A stretch of 64,000 nucleotides of DNA from an uncultured Alphaproteobacteria bacterium (GCA_946480475.1 CAMLJM010000001.1:87780-151779); one strand, 5' to 3'; shown: positions 28,895-38,507, counted from the stretch's first letter. Translations and numbers: made by a program. Notes: generated by a model not told the origin, from the letters alone.

Positions 28895-30868
28895 ATGAGT
28901 GTCCAATCAGACGCGAAATCAGCGGAAGCAATTGATCAGAGTATAATCAAAGAGCACATAAACTACCTAAATTCTATGCATGATACTCCGGCCATCAGGT
29001 TGGATGCAGAGTTCTATCAGGTTGATGACATTGATGGCGCGACTGAGGGTGTTACAGGTTCTGGTAATCTTAATTATCTTGTTCTTCAGTCACAACAAAC
29101 AAATGAATCCAGCCTACTGAATAACCCGTTTGATGTCATGAAGGGTGGGGATATCACCGGTAGTGATGTGCCGGGTGGCACTTTCACCAATGGAGACGCC
29201 AGTACGCGTGGTTTCGGCAATTCTCAGGATGACGATAACGGCATGTCTATGGCGGGGCATGCCGATGATATTTTTAGCGTAGGAGGCTTAGGAAATACAG
29301 GTTCTGATATCCCAGCCATGGGCGCGGGTATTGGTGCGGGTGTGTCAACCCTTAAGGCACGGGGTTTTACTGGTGGCGGTGATTTCAATTATGAGAACGA
29401 CATAGATATCACTAATCCTCCGTCTCCTCCAGAGGAGCCACCAGAAGAGCCTCCTGTAGAACCGCCGGAAGAGCCGCCTGTTAATGATGATGTAGATTTA
29501 ACAGTTGATATTGATACCCCTGTTCTGGATGTTGATCTTGATACGGTTCTTGATCCCATTGAAGATATACTGGGCGATGTCGACATTGATGTTGATACTA
29601 TTATAGATAATATTTTGCCCGGAGATCATGGCCTGTTGCCAGATATAGGCGCCTCGGCTGATGCGGTGCTCGGCGGTACAACCTTAATCGGAACGGATCT
29701 TTCCGAGATTACAGGGCCGTTGGATCCTGTGATTTCGGGTGCGACTAATCTCCTTGATGATGTGATTGGTGGTGTAGAGTCTTTATTGCCAAGTGCTCTC
29801 GTTGAGCCTGTTACCAGCATTGTGAATTCCGTACTTGATCTTACGGGTCTTGGCGGCAACCCTGATGGTGATACGGATTTACTTCTGAATCTGGGCGCTG
29901 TTATTCCGGGTTTTAATACATTGGAAACCACGTTAGATGTTCCTCTCAATCCCGTAGAAACGTTGCTGGGTGACATAGATATAACAGTTGATGCCGATGC
30001 ATTGGTTGAGGATTTAGGAGATCACTTGTTCTCTGTTGCCAACGATATTCATGATTTTGATATCGCCGGGGTTGTAAATACGGTTATCGGTGAGGGTGGT
30101 ATACTCCAGGACGCAGATGGCATTTTGCCGCAGCTTACTGTTGGCCTTGATGTGGCAACTGATATTCTGCCTGATTTATCCGAGAACTTAGCTACAGATG
30201 ATGTTCTGAATGATGCAGCTGACTTTGCGGCTGATGTTTTAGCGAATGCCGATGTAGTGTTTCCAATAGAGGATTTGATCGGGAACGAACCATTAGGAAG
30301 CGATGTTCTGGGCGGGCTTCTCGACAGCATTCCAGGGGGTGATGATGCCACAGCGCCTGATAGCGACACTGATCTTTCTTTGGATACAAATGTGGAACTT
30401 TTAGGCCTCGAAGCTCCTGATTTGGATGCGGATGTGCCGCTCGACATTATTGAATCGCTGATAGGTGACATTGACGTTGATATCGATGTTAACTCGCTTA
30501 CAGAGCCCGAAAGCGTAACAGATATCCTGGAAGGGGCGCTTGCTGGTGACATCGATGGCGTACTTGATGGTCTTGGCACGGATATAGGGCTTGATGTTAA
30601 CCTCGATCTTCTGGGTGGGGATGTTATTGATACGGTGATTCCTGATCTAGGTGACGTCAGTGGAGATGTTGCCGGTGCGGGATCGGGAACCGCTGTTGAG
30701 GGGCTGGGAGAGGCTGTCGGTAGCTTGTTAGGCGGACCAATCGTACCGGATGTTTTGCCTGATCCTGTCGGCACCCTAACTGAAGGATTGGGAAGTGTCA
30801 TCGATACCACGCCTGTGTTGGGTGGCCTTGGTGGCATGCTAGGAGGCGGCGGTGGTCTTTTTGGCTAG
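28895..30868 (+). CDS. Large Asp/Val-rich protein, probable type I secretion substrate
   Basis: This 657-residue protein has no recognised family. It is very acidic, with almost no Lys/Arg after residue 170, and has no signal peptide. Layout: a polar N-terminus (1-95), a Gly/Asp-rich part (95-170), a Pro/Glu linker (about 175-197), and a long body rich in Asp, Val, Leu and Ile. The body repeats an L(L/I)GD(I/V)D(I/V)xVD unit near residues 226, 358 and 523. The C-terminus is Gly-rich and ends GGLFG. It is directly upstream of two ABC exporters and an HlyD adaptor and shares their promoter, so secretion by them is likely. Classical GGxGxD RTX repeats are absent. It may be a surface or matrix protein. 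Confidence 0.65.
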   Translation: MSVQSDAKSAEAIDQSIIKEHINYLNSMHDTPAIRLDAEFYQVDDIDGATEGVTGSGNLNYLVLQSQQTNESSLLNNPFDVMKGGDITGSDVPGGTFTNGDASTRGFGNSQDDDNGMSMAGHADDIFSVGGLGNTGSDIPAMGAGIGAGVSTLKARGFTGGGDFNYENDIDITNPPSPPEEPPEEPPVEPPEEPPVNDDVDLTVDIDTPVLDVDLDTVLDPIEDILGDVDIDVDTIIDNILPGDHGLLPDIGASADAVLGGTTLIGTDLSEITGPLDPVISGATNLLDDVIGGVESLLPSALVEPVTSIVNSVLDLTGLGGNPDGDTDLLLNLGAVIPGFNTLETTLDVPLNPVETLLGDIDITVDADALVEDLGDHLFSVANDIHDFDIAGVVNTVIGEGGILQDADGILPQLTVGLDVATDILPDLSENLATDDVLNDAADFAADVLANADVVFPIEDLIGNEPLGSDVLGGLLDSIPGGDDATAPDSDTDLSLDTNVELLGLEAPDLDADVPLDIIESLIGDIDVDIDVNSLTEPESVTDILEGALAGDIDGVLDGLGTDIGLDVNLDLLGGDVIDTVIPDLGDVSGDVAGAGSGTAVEGLGEAVGSLLGGPIVPDVLPDPVGTLTEGLGSVIDTTPVLGGLGGMLGGGGGLFG

Positions 30869-30909
30869 ATCCGCGTTATCTGCCCAGTCTGCGGTAAGGG
30901 GAAACTTTC

Positions 30910-32619
30910 ATGAAACATCAATCTAATATTATTCGGGAAGTACAAAAACTTCCCGCAATTAAGAAGAATGTCAGCATTCTTCTTCTGTCTTCGGTGATTA
31001 TAAATCTTCTTTCGCTGGGTTTGCCCATTCTTACGCTGCAAGTTTATGATCGCATCTTGCCTAATCCAGGCTCGGGAACGCTCCCCATCCTTATATCTGC
31101 TTTGTGTGTGGTGGTGATACTTGAAGTCATTATGCGTCTTTCACGTACATATCTAATCAGTTGGAAAGGGGCTGCTTTTGAGTATGAAACCATGAGCAAA
31201 GCCATAAAGGGCATACTTAATTCCGATCTTGCCGTTGTGAATTCAGCTGGTATAGGAGAAAACCTAAACAGACTATCTGCAATATCGCGCTTGCGTGATT
31301 TTTATAATGGGTACACGATGATCACCATCATCGATCTTGCTTTCGCCATGATTTTTATGGGTCTTATTGCCTATATTGGCGGTCCTCTTGTGCTGGTGCC
31401 TTTATCCATCTTAGGGTTATTTCTAGCTTCCTCAATTTATTATGGCCGAAAGCTGAAAAGCGGGCTTGCCGAACGAGATTATGCAGATGACCGGCGCTAC
31501 AATTTTATGATTGGCACGCTGGAGGGCATTCATACTCTGAAAGCCATGGGGCTTGAAGAACATTTTATGCGCAGATACGAACGTTACGAGCGCAGTTCTA
31601 CACTGTCGAATTATAGCGTTACAATAGCTGCCTCATCATCATTCAATGCAGCTGGAACCTATGCTCATGCAATTATTGCAGCCACTATAGCTATTGGAGC
31701 GCTCGCCGTTTTAGGTGGCGACATGACAGCAGGCGGCCTGATCGCCTGTATCCTATTGTCCGGACGCTTGATGCAGCCGGTCCAGCGCAGTCTTGGTTTA
31801 TGGGCGCGTTATCAGGATTTCCAAGTTGCTCAGGAAAAAGCTAACCAGATACTGAATTTACCTCAAGTACAGTGGCGGGACAGGTCAACTTCGGGCCAGA
31901 GGATGTGTAACTCTTTGTCCGTTTTGAGTTTGCGTGATGTAGGGTACTACATCCATTCACAAAATCGCTGGCTGTTCAATAAGGTCAATCTGCATATGAA
32001 ACAGGGAATTACCATTCATATTACAGGCGGGCACGGAGTAGGACGTACGGTTTTACTCAATATGATAGCCGGGATTCAAAAACCTTCGGATGGCCAGATC
32101 CTGATTGATGGTCGTGATATTCAGGATTTCAATAAGGATGAACTTGTAAAAAAGGTGGGTATTATTAGCGCCGAGAGTGAGATATTTCGCGGCACTATCG
32201 CGGATAATCTGACACGTTTTGGCCTAACAGATTTTGATGGCATGCACGATATTCTTGACTCCCTGGGGGTTGAGCGCGATGTCAATAAACTGCCCTTGGG
32301 TTATGATACTTTCCTGCACGGTGTTGAGCCTGATGCCGTAACACCAGGATTAAAACAGAGAATTGCCGTGGCACGCACTCTGGCATTGCGCCCAAAAATC
32401 ATATTGTTCGATGATGCTGATCGCAATCTTGACCGCAATGGTTACAAAAACATCATTTCGACGCTGGGGGGGCTCCGCCGCGATACCTGCCTGATACTGG
32501 TCACGGATGATAAATATATTTCTCGTCTTGCTCATTTCCACTTCGAATTAACACCTGGAGGCCTTGTGCCTGTTCAACCTACCGTGCATAAGCAGGAGGA
32601 GGTCGGTCATGCAGCCTAA
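30910..32619 (+). CDS. Type I secretion ABC transporter with degenerate ATPase site
   Basis: This 569-residue protein has a six-helix exporter domain (about 20-310) and a nucleotide-binding domain (about 340-555). The TM part begins like LapB/PrtD exporters (LPILTLQVYDRILPNPGS). The ATPase motifs are altered: Walker A reads GGHGVGRT (373-380, Arg379 for Lys), the signature reads VTPGLKQR (477-484) in place of LSGGQ, Walker B ends in Asp501-Asp502 instead of Asp-Glu, and the switch His is missing. It probably forms a heterodimer with the next gene's product rather than working alone. It overlaps that gene by 11 bases. Confidence 0.8.
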   Translation: MKHQSNIIREVQKLPAIKKNVSILLLSSVIINLLSLGLPILTLQVYDRILPNPGSGTLPILISALCVVVILEVIMRLSRTYLISWKGAAFEYETMSKAIKGILNSDLAVVNSAGIGENLNRLSAISRLRDFYNGYTMITIIDLAFAMIFMGLIAYIGGPLVLVPLSILGLFLASSIYYGRKLKSGLAERDYADDRRYNFMIGTLEGIHTLKAMGLEEHFMRRYERYERSSTLSNYSVTIAASSSFNAAGTYAHAIIAATIAIGALAVLGGDMTAGGLIACILLSGRLMQPVQRSLGLWARYQDFQVAQEKANQILNLPQVQWRDRSTSGQRMCNSLSVLSLRDVGYYIHSQNRWLFNKVNLHMKQGITIHITGGHGVGRTVLLNMIAGIQKPSDGQILIDGRDIQDFNKDELVKKVGIISAESEIFRGTIADNLTRFGLTDFDGMHDILDSLGVERDVNKLPLGYDTFLHGVEPDAVTPGLKQRIAVARTLALRPKIILFDDADRNLDRNGYKNIISTLGGLRRDTCLILVTDDKYISRLAHFHFELTPGGLVPVQPTVHKQEEVGHAA

Positions 32620-34807
32620 ACAGGAGCCAAAATATACAACAGAAAGTTTATCATCTGAGATGGTTCTGAATGAGGCTATTCAGAATTTAAAACAGCGTCT
32701 TGTAAATTCTGTTTGGCGTAGCCGTAGAAACCGTACTCCTTGGGAAGTTTGTATCTGTGCGTTGGCTCTCACTTTAGAGCCGGATTGTGATTGGCGCAGA
32801 TTATCGGATTCTGTCCCTTATGGATTGAAAAGCTATGGTTTCGACGAATTTCTGGACAGCATTGCCAATTTTGGGTATCTGGCGCGTCCGGCATACCTTT
32901 CTGCTGATGACATTGACGAGCGTTTAATGCCTTGTCTATTTCTCTCCCGGAAAGGGAAAAAGCCTTATATTATTATATCGTCAACCCATGTTTACGACTG
33001 CTCCGCCCAGAAATTTCTGAGCGAGATTCCTGATCCTGCCGGTGAGGTATGGTTTTTTGAGGAATATATAGTCGCTCGCTCTCCCCTTTCAGCGCAAACG
33101 CGTAAAGCTGCAGGTCACACATGGTTCAGGGCCGTTCTTAAACGTTTTGCAAAAACATATTGGCAGATATTTGCCATTGGACTCTTCTTAAATCTGGCAG
33201 CCTTGTCTGCTCCGTTGTTCATTATGACCGTTTATGATCGGGTTATTTCTGCTCATACGCCAGACGTACTAGCCATGTTGGTTGTGGGGGTGGGTGTGGC
33301 ATTGATTATGGAGTGGTTCTTGCGTCAAGGTCAGGCCCGCATTCTATCAGGCTTTGCCAGCCGTCTTGATAATATAGTCAGTAATGAGATTTTTGGCCGG
33401 TTATTGTCCCTAGCCCCGGGATATATCGAGCGGGCTTCCGTACCTGCGCAAGTGGCGCGTATGAAAACATTTGAGTCTGTAAGAGATTTCTTCAGTGGTG
33501 CTGTGTTCCTTTCGCTTCTGGAAATGCCATTTTCAATTCTGGCTCTGATTACAATTGCTATTATTGCAGGACCTTTGTGTTTGGTGCCTTTGTCGGTGAC
33601 TGTTCTATATGCTCTTCTGTTCATTACAGTATGGCGTAAAGTGCGAGTTAGCATCCGTGATGCTGCCAAAGCTACATCGGCGCGCCAGCAATTCTCACTG
33701 GAAACATTCGAGAAGTTACCCTCGATTCGTACTTTCGGCCTTACAGATATTTGGCAAAAGAAGTATGAAGAACTGACGGCTCGGGAGGTTCATGCTCATT
33801 TCAAATTGCAGTGGCTTGGCAACGTGGGCGAAACGTTGGCACATGGGCTTACAATTATGTCGTCCGTTGCCGTTGTCAGCTTTGGTGTTCATCTTATCTG
33901 GGCTGGACAGATGAGTGCGGGGGCCCTGGTTGCGACCATGATCTTATGCTGGCGGGTTCTGACACCGTTCTACAGTTTATGCACAATGGTGCCACGTCTT
34001 GACCAGCTGCGTAATAGCATTCGTCAAGTTAACGACTTAATGAGTATCGAGGAAGAGAAAGCACTGGGCGAGGTACCTAAACGAGCCCTGACCTGGAAGG
34101 GTGAAGTGACATTCACACAGGTTGGTTTGCGTTATCCAGGCGATATTAATCCCGTTTTCTCAGGGTTAACCTTTAATGTGAAACCAGGTGAGTTAGCTTT
34201 GATTACAGGGGATAATGGCTCAGGCAAGACCAGCCTCCTGAAAATGATACTGGGTATGTATGCACCACAGGTCGGATCTATCCATATTGATGGACATGAC
34301 ATCCGTCAGCTTGATCCGCAAGAATTGCGCCATCACATATCATATATTTCACAGTATCCGCATTTCTTCGATGGGTCTATCGAGAGCAACTTGAGACTGG
34401 CATCCCCGTTGGCAACGGCTAAGGAAATGGAGATGGCATTAAAGCAGGCTAACATATGGAACGACATTCAGCATTTTCCCAGAGGGTTGCAATCACGCAT
34501 TGGTGGTGAAGATGCAACATATATCTCTACCAGCATGGCTTTCAGATTGTGTATGGCGCGTGCTTATCTTCATAATGCTCCAATTTTACTGATTGATGAA
34601 CTGCCCAATGCTTTGATGAATGACCCGGCAGGCATCGAGCTTGTAGATAGTATTCTGCGACTGAAGAAAGGGCGAACAGTCTTTATGGTGACGTATCGTA
34701 ATGACCTTATGGCGGTTGCCGATCATATTATTGCACTGCGCCGCCGACGCGCACCGATTGTAGGGCCCGCTAAACTGGTTAATCAAAAACTTAAAGAACT
34801 CTCATAG
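32609..34807 (+). CDS. Type I secretion ABC transporter with N-terminal peptidase-like domain
   Basis: This protein has 732 residues when started at the ATG at 32609, which has AGGAGG upstream. The N-terminal soluble region (about 20-170) looks like the catalytically dead C39-like domain of LapB/LssB-type exporters. The membrane domain follows (about 180-470), and then the ATPase. Walker A GDNGSGKTS (534-542) and Walker B ILLIDE (Asp663-Glu664) are intact, but the signature is ISTSM (639-643) and the switch His is absent. Paired with the preceding protein, only one composite ATP site can be near-canonical, as in asymmetric heterodimeric exporters. Confidence 0.8.
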   Translation: MQPKQEPKYTTESLSSEMVLNEAIQNLKQRLVNSVWRSRRNRTPWEVCICALALTLEPDCDWRRLSDSVPYGLKSYGFDEFLDSIANFGYLARPAYLSADDIDERLMPCLFLSRKGKKPYIIISSTHVYDCSAQKFLSEIPDPAGEVWFFEEYIVARSPLSAQTRKAAGHTWFRAVLKRFAKTYWQIFAIGLFLNLAALSAPLFIMTVYDRVISAHTPDVLAMLVVGVGVALIMEWFLRQGQARILSGFASRLDNIVSNEIFGRLLSLAPGYIERASVPAQVARMKTFESVRDFFSGAVFLSLLEMPFSILALITIAIIAGPLCLVPLSVTVLYALLFITVWRKVRVSIRDAAKATSARQQFSLETFEKLPSIRTFGLTDIWQKKYEELTAREVHAHFKLQWLGNVGETLAHGLTIMSSVAVVSFGVHLIWAGQMSAGALVATMILCWRVLTPFYSLCTMVPRLDQLRNSIRQVNDLMSIEEEKALGEVPKRALTWKGEVTFTQVGLRYPGDINPVFSGLTFNVKPGELALITGDNGSGKTSLLKMILGMYAPQVGSIHIDGHDIRQLDPQELRHHISYISQYPHFFDGSIESNLRLASPLATAKEMEMALKQANIWNDIQHFPRGLQSRIGGEDATYISTSMAFRLCMARAYLHNAPILLIDELPNALMNDPAGIELVDSILRLKKGRTVFMVTYRNDLMAVADHIIALRRRRAPIVGPAKLVNQKLKELS

Positions 34808-34826
34808 CAGGGAATAGGAGAGAGCC

Positions 34827-36179
34827 ATGTCAATCATAAAAGATATAGAAAACATATTTACAAAGAAAGGCGAACGTCAGCAGTTACGCTACCTTACCCA
34901 TTCCGCGCGTTTACAAGAAACGTTACCTTCTCACATGGCGCGCGCCACCATTCTTATGATCAGTATTACCGTTATATCCTTTATTGGCTGGTCAGGGTTT
35001 ACGAATATTAACGAGGTAGCGCGTGCACCCGGTGAGGTTGTTCCTCAGGGTGCGCAGCAGGTTGTGCAACACCTGGAAGGTGGCATTGTCGACGAGATTA
35101 ATGTTGAAGAAGGCAAACTTGTGAATGCGGGCGATGTCCTTATGCGTTTGAGTGGCACAGGATTTAATGAGGACCTGGGGCAAATAGAGGAACGTCAACT
35201 ATACCTGACTCTGCAACAGGAACGGCTTAAAGCCTTTATCGACGGTAAGAAACCTGATTTTACAAAGTTTCAGTCTGCAACAGATGAGCAAATTACGAAT
35301 CAAAAGCGCATGTATCAATCTATGCTGGATGCCCGGGAAAGCGAACGTAACATTGTGCGTGAACAAATAAATCAGAAACAGAATACCATCAAGGCACTGC
35401 AATCCCGTCAGGCGACAATTAGCGAAAATCTGGGCATTACCCAAGACCTGCTAGACCGCAAAGCCCAATTGGAAACTAAAGGCTATGTTTCAAAGATCAG
35501 TTTTCTTGAAACCCAGCAAGAGGCTAACGCCATGCGTGGTGAAAGTCAGCAAATATACGCGCAGGTAGAGGAAGCCCGCTCTGCAGTCAAAGAGTATAAG
35601 GATCGATTGGCATCTTTGAATACGCGGTTCCGTGACGAAGCATGGAAGCAACTCGAGGCTGTTGAAAATGATATCGCGGAGAACGTCAAGATACAGGACA
35701 AAATGAAAGGTCGCGTTGACCGTCTTGAAGTTGCGGCGCCTGCACGCGGTCTTGTTAAGAGCCTGAGTGTCACTACAAAGGGTAGCGTTGTCACACCGGG
35801 GCAGACTCTGATGGAAATCGTTCCCATGGACCGGCCTATGGTCGTGGATATTCGCATCTCACCACGTCATATTGGTCATCTAAAATTGGGTCAACCGGTT
35901 CAGGTGAAAGTCAGTTCATTCGACTATAGCCGTTATGGCGCCGTTGCTGGCAGCCTTGAATATATATCTCCCTCAACGTTCCAAAATGACGCTGGAGAAA
36001 GATATTATAAGGGACGTGTTACCTTGTCACAGAACCATGTAGGAAATACTCCTGACAAGAATGTCATTATGCCGGGGATGACTGTTATGGCAGATATTGT
36101 CACGGGCGACAAAACTATTCTGCAATATCTTCTAAAGCCTATACGTAACTCAATTCAGACAGCCATGACAGAGCGTTAA
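34827..36179 (+). CDS. HlyD-family membrane fusion protein of type I secretion
   Basis: This 450-residue periplasmic adaptor has one N-terminal membrane helix (about 40-60), a half-lipoyl/barrel-sandwich segment (VVQHLEGGIVDEINVEEGKLVNAGDVLMRL, described here as residues about 72-102), a long coiled coil (about 115-290) and a C-terminal beta-barrel with PVQVKVSSFDYSRYG and VIMPGMTVMADIVTG. It would connect the two ABC proteins to an outer-membrane TolC, which is not encoded in this window. It ends exactly where the convergent Hpt-REC-REC gene ends. Confidence 0.88.
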   Translation: MSIIKDIENIFTKKGERQQLRYLTHSARLQETLPSHMARATILMISITVISFIGWSGFTNINEVARAPGEVVPQGAQQVVQHLEGGIVDEINVEEGKLVNAGDVLMRLSGTGFNEDLGQIEERQLYLTLQQERLKAFIDGKKPDFTKFQSATDEQITNQKRMYQSMLDARESERNIVREQINQKQNTIKALQSRQATISENLGITQDLLDRKAQLETKGYVSKISFLETQQEANAMRGESQQIYAQVEEARSAVKEYKDRLASLNTRFRDEAWKQLEAVENDIAENVKIQDKMKGRVDRLEVAAPARGLVKSLSVTTKGSVVTPGQTLMEIVPMDRPMVVDIRISPRHIGHLKLGQPVQVKVSSFDYSRYGAVAGSLEYISPSTFQNDAGERYYKGRVTLSQNHVGNTPDKNVIMPGMTVMADIVTGDKTILQYLLKPIRNSIQTAMTER

Positions 36180-37349
36180 TCAATTACGGGCATTAAGTTT
36201 TACCTTGTCTTTTTTAAGAAGGGCAAAGCTTTTTTCTAATAGATCGTCTGTGATGAAAGGCTTGGAGAGATACTCCTGAGCGCCCATTTGCATGCCTAGT
36301 TCAATATCACGTTCTTCGAACCGGGCGCTAAGAATAATAACGGGTATGTCTTTTGTATGAGTGTCGGTGCGGATATTCTTAAGGACGGCCAGCCCCTCAA
36401 GACCGGGCATCATACGATCCAGAATAACAAGATCAGGAAGATCTTTCTGAATGCGATCCCATGCCAGCTTGCCATCATCGATCAGAATGGTTTTAAAACC
36501 TGCATGGCGGAATTTGCTGTCCAGAAGCTGTTGTACGAGTTCGTCATTATCGACGATCATGACCGTATAACGCGCCGCTTCCATAATATCCTCAACCCGT
36601 TTTATCAGTTTTTCCGGGTCAAATGGCTTTACTATGAAATCAATAGCGCCACCATGATAAGCTGTTGTTTCTTCCTGCTTAGAGGTGCTGCCTGTCAATA
36701 TAAGGATGGGTATATTTTCTAATCCAGGTGTTTGTTTTAACTCTCGAAGCACTTCATGGCCGTTCATTCCAGGCATGCTGATATCCAGAATGACAAGATC
36801 TGGCTGGTTCCTTGAAACTGCACGCAGGGCTGCGGTTCCACTCTCCGCCAAAGTGACGATAATGCCATTCTGGCGCAATTGAGACTCCAGAACATGGCTG
36901 ACCTGTGGATCGTCATCAACGACGACGACGTGAAATGTCTTTGGCAATGCCTGTTGTTTGATATTCCCAAACAGCCTTTTATTGGCAGGCCGCTTTTTAT
37001 TGTGGGCGTTATCCTGACAGGCTTTTAGCAACTTCAGTATTACAAGGCGCAATTTTTCCTGTTCTTCATCAGGAATGCGGCCAACAGGGAACTCCTCTAC
37101 AAGGCTTACAATATGCAGATCGACTTCACGGCCCACATCTGTAATTTGAGGAAAGCCAAAGAGGGTGCCTGATCCCGCTAATCCATGTGCGATTGATTGT
37201 GCACGCTGAAGATCATCCTTTCTCAGATTTCCCGCCGAGATAAGGCTGACGATATTATTTAATGCCTCGGCGCTATGCTCAAGACGATCCAAGTAGCTAT
37301 CCGTAAGTTTTTGGTAATCACCTTCGAAAGCGGGCATATTTTTTGTCAT
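36180..37349 (-). CDS. Hpt-REC-REC phosphorelay protein
   Basis: This 389-residue protein has three signalling domains. The first is an Hpt-like four-helix region (about 15-105) with the phospho-acceptor His55 in AHGLAGSG. A receiver domain (about 138-258) has VVVDDD and the acceptor Asp in LVILDISMPG. A second receiver (about 262-380) has LVILDRMMPG and the KPF Lys. No DNA-binding or enzymatic output domain is present, so it likely acts as a phosphate relay or by protein contact. I use the start at 37349, ten bases after the upstream stop. It is convergent with the secretion operon and co-directional with the TrpF-like gene. Confidence 0.8.
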   Translation of the reverse strand: MTKNMPAFEGDYQKLTDSYLDRLEHSAEALNNIVSLISAGNLRKDDLQRAQSIAHGLAGSGTLFGFPQITDVGREVDLHIVSLVEEFPVGRIPDEEQEKLRLVILKLLKACQDNAHNKKRPANKRLFGNIKQQALPKTFHVVVVDDDPQVSHVLESQLRQNGIIVTLAESGTAALRAVSRNQPDLVILDISMPGMNGHEVLRELKQTPGLENIPILILTGSTSKQEETTAYHGGAIDFIVKPFDPEKLIKRVEDIMEAARYTVMIVDNDELVQQLLDSKFRHAGFKTILIDDGKLAWDRIQKDLPDLVILDRMMPGLEGLAVLKNIRTDTHTKDIPVIILSARFEERDIELGMQMGAQEYLSKPFITDDLLEKSFALLKKDKVKLNARN

Positions 37350-37359
37350 TTTTAATCTC

Positions 37360-38049
37360 TTAGGCTGCGGCATAAGGTTTTGTTATATCCAGTACCTGTC
37401 GTACTTTAGAAAAATCAAATATATCATTTGTGCGTACACCGGATTCCATGTCTATCCAGGTTGTTTGATCGTTGGCAACGTGCGCAATCATTTCAAGATT
37501 ACGGGCAACATTGGCAGGATTGATGCCACCGGCATATCCACATTTATGACCCGGTATGGGGGCAGGCCAAGCGTCAGGACTTATGCCCCTGCCAGCCGAA
37601 GTATCAAACAATAAAGTATGGTTTGGTATGGAATTCAGCAAGGGCAGGAGATGCTTGTTTTTATCTGTATATTGAACAATGAATTCCCAGGAAGTTAACG
37701 CCTTGATACGAGATAGCAGTTTTTTTTCATCATAGAGACCTGCCATATTGCCAAATTCAAGATTGAGTTGAATCCGCTTAAAGCCTCTCATGATATCTGT
37801 GATTTCAGTCTTACCTTCGATGAAATCGAGCAACCCCTGACCACAAAGATGCAAGGCGGAGTTATGGCCTTTGTATTCTTTGCTGTAACGGGCGATCCAG
37901 TCATAAGAGGGGCAACGGGGTTGACCTGCCTGAGCCGGAAGCCACAAGACAGCCCATTCTACGAAGGGAAATTCCTGCGCCATAGCCTCAAGGTCTTTCA
38001 AGGCAACGGCATCGTCGGCCCCCGTAATTGAGCAATATTGAATTTTCAA
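37360..38049 (-). CDS. TrpF-like TIM-barrel protein
   Basis: This 229-residue protein resembles phosphoribosylanthranilate isomerase: GYAGGINPANV in the region of the phosphate loop and WIDMESGVRTN near the C-terminus in place of the usual D(V/L)SSGVE. The N-terminal catalytic Cys of TrpF (KxCG) is not seen; the start has YCSITGADDA. It could be a trpF paralogue with another role. It is adjacent to the phosphorelay gene and probably in one transcript with it. Without a second trpF in view I cannot exclude that it is the pathway enzyme. Confidence 0.6.
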   Translation of the reverse strand: MKIQYCSITGADDAVALKDLEAMAQEFPFVEWAVLWLPAQAGQPRCPSYDWIARYSKEYKGHNSALHLCGQGLLDFIEGKTEITDIMRGFKRIQLNLEFGNMAGLYDEKKLLSRIKALTSWEFIVQYTDKNKHLLPLLNSIPNHTLLFDTSAGRGISPDAWPAPIPGHKCGYAGGINPANVARNLEMIAHVANDQTTWIDMESGVRTNDIFDFSKVRQVLDITKPYAAA

Positions 38050-38114
38050 ATTGAAATCTCCGCGATCCTCAGCACTGAAATTATAAGGTGTGTTACATTT
38101 TTAACAATAATGAA

Positions 38115-38143
38115 AGAAGCCGCACACCAAGTATGCGGCTTCT
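38115..38143. terminator. Hairpin terminator between lipoprotein and TrpF-like genes
   Basis: AGAAGCCGCA (38115-38124) pairs perfectly with TGCGGCTTCT (38134-38143) over a nine-base loop. On the minus strand a TTTCATTATT stretch follows. It lies 24 bases after the lipoprotein stop and would end that transcript. Confidence 0.6.
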
Positions 38144-38166
38144 GCTGTAAACACCTATTTCAGATC

Positions 38167-38439
38167 TTATTCATAATATGTTGATTTGGATTTTGTTGTG
38201 CTCTTGTTCATCAGGCCTTCAGGATCTTTGGATGCTTCGGTTTCAACAGTGGCTTTTTTATTGCCATATTCATCAACTTCGACATCTGTTGTTTTTTCCG
38301 TTTTGTAGGTTGTGCCGCTTGATGTTTGTGTTGTTGAACTGCTTTTATATGTTCCTGGCGCTTTATGGGCAGGGTTAGAAGAGCAGGCTGCAAGGCCTAA
38401 AGCCGCTGTTGCCATGAGTGTAAGTGCTAGTGTTTTCAT
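38167..38439 (-). CDS. Small Ser/Thr/Lys-rich lipoprotein
   Basis: This 90-residue protein has a signal peptide and lipobox LAAC (Cys19), after which the chain is polar and rich in Ser, Thr, Lys and Glu. No domain is recognised. The mature part is probably disordered and anchored in the inner or outer membrane by its lipid. A hairpin terminator follows. Proteins of this type are often stress or envelope proteins, but that is only a general remark. Confidence 0.75.
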   Translation of the reverse strand: MKTLALTLMATAALGLAACSSNPAHKAPGTYKSSSTTQTSSGTTYKTEKTTDVEVDEYGNKKATVETEASKDPEGLMNKSTTKSKSTYYE

Positions 38440-38507
38440 CCTAATAAATCTCCGTGAAATTGATGTCTCCCCCGCCTTAAAAATGGCTTGGAATACAGTG
38501 ATTTAAG

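Noticed and set aside
30049..30837. 262-codon minus-strand ORF inside the acidic protein gene
   Set aside because: It is a Ser/Pro-rich mirror of the Asp/Val/Leu-rich plus-strand protein; composition follows from the plus frame, and no promoter or ribosome site is seen.
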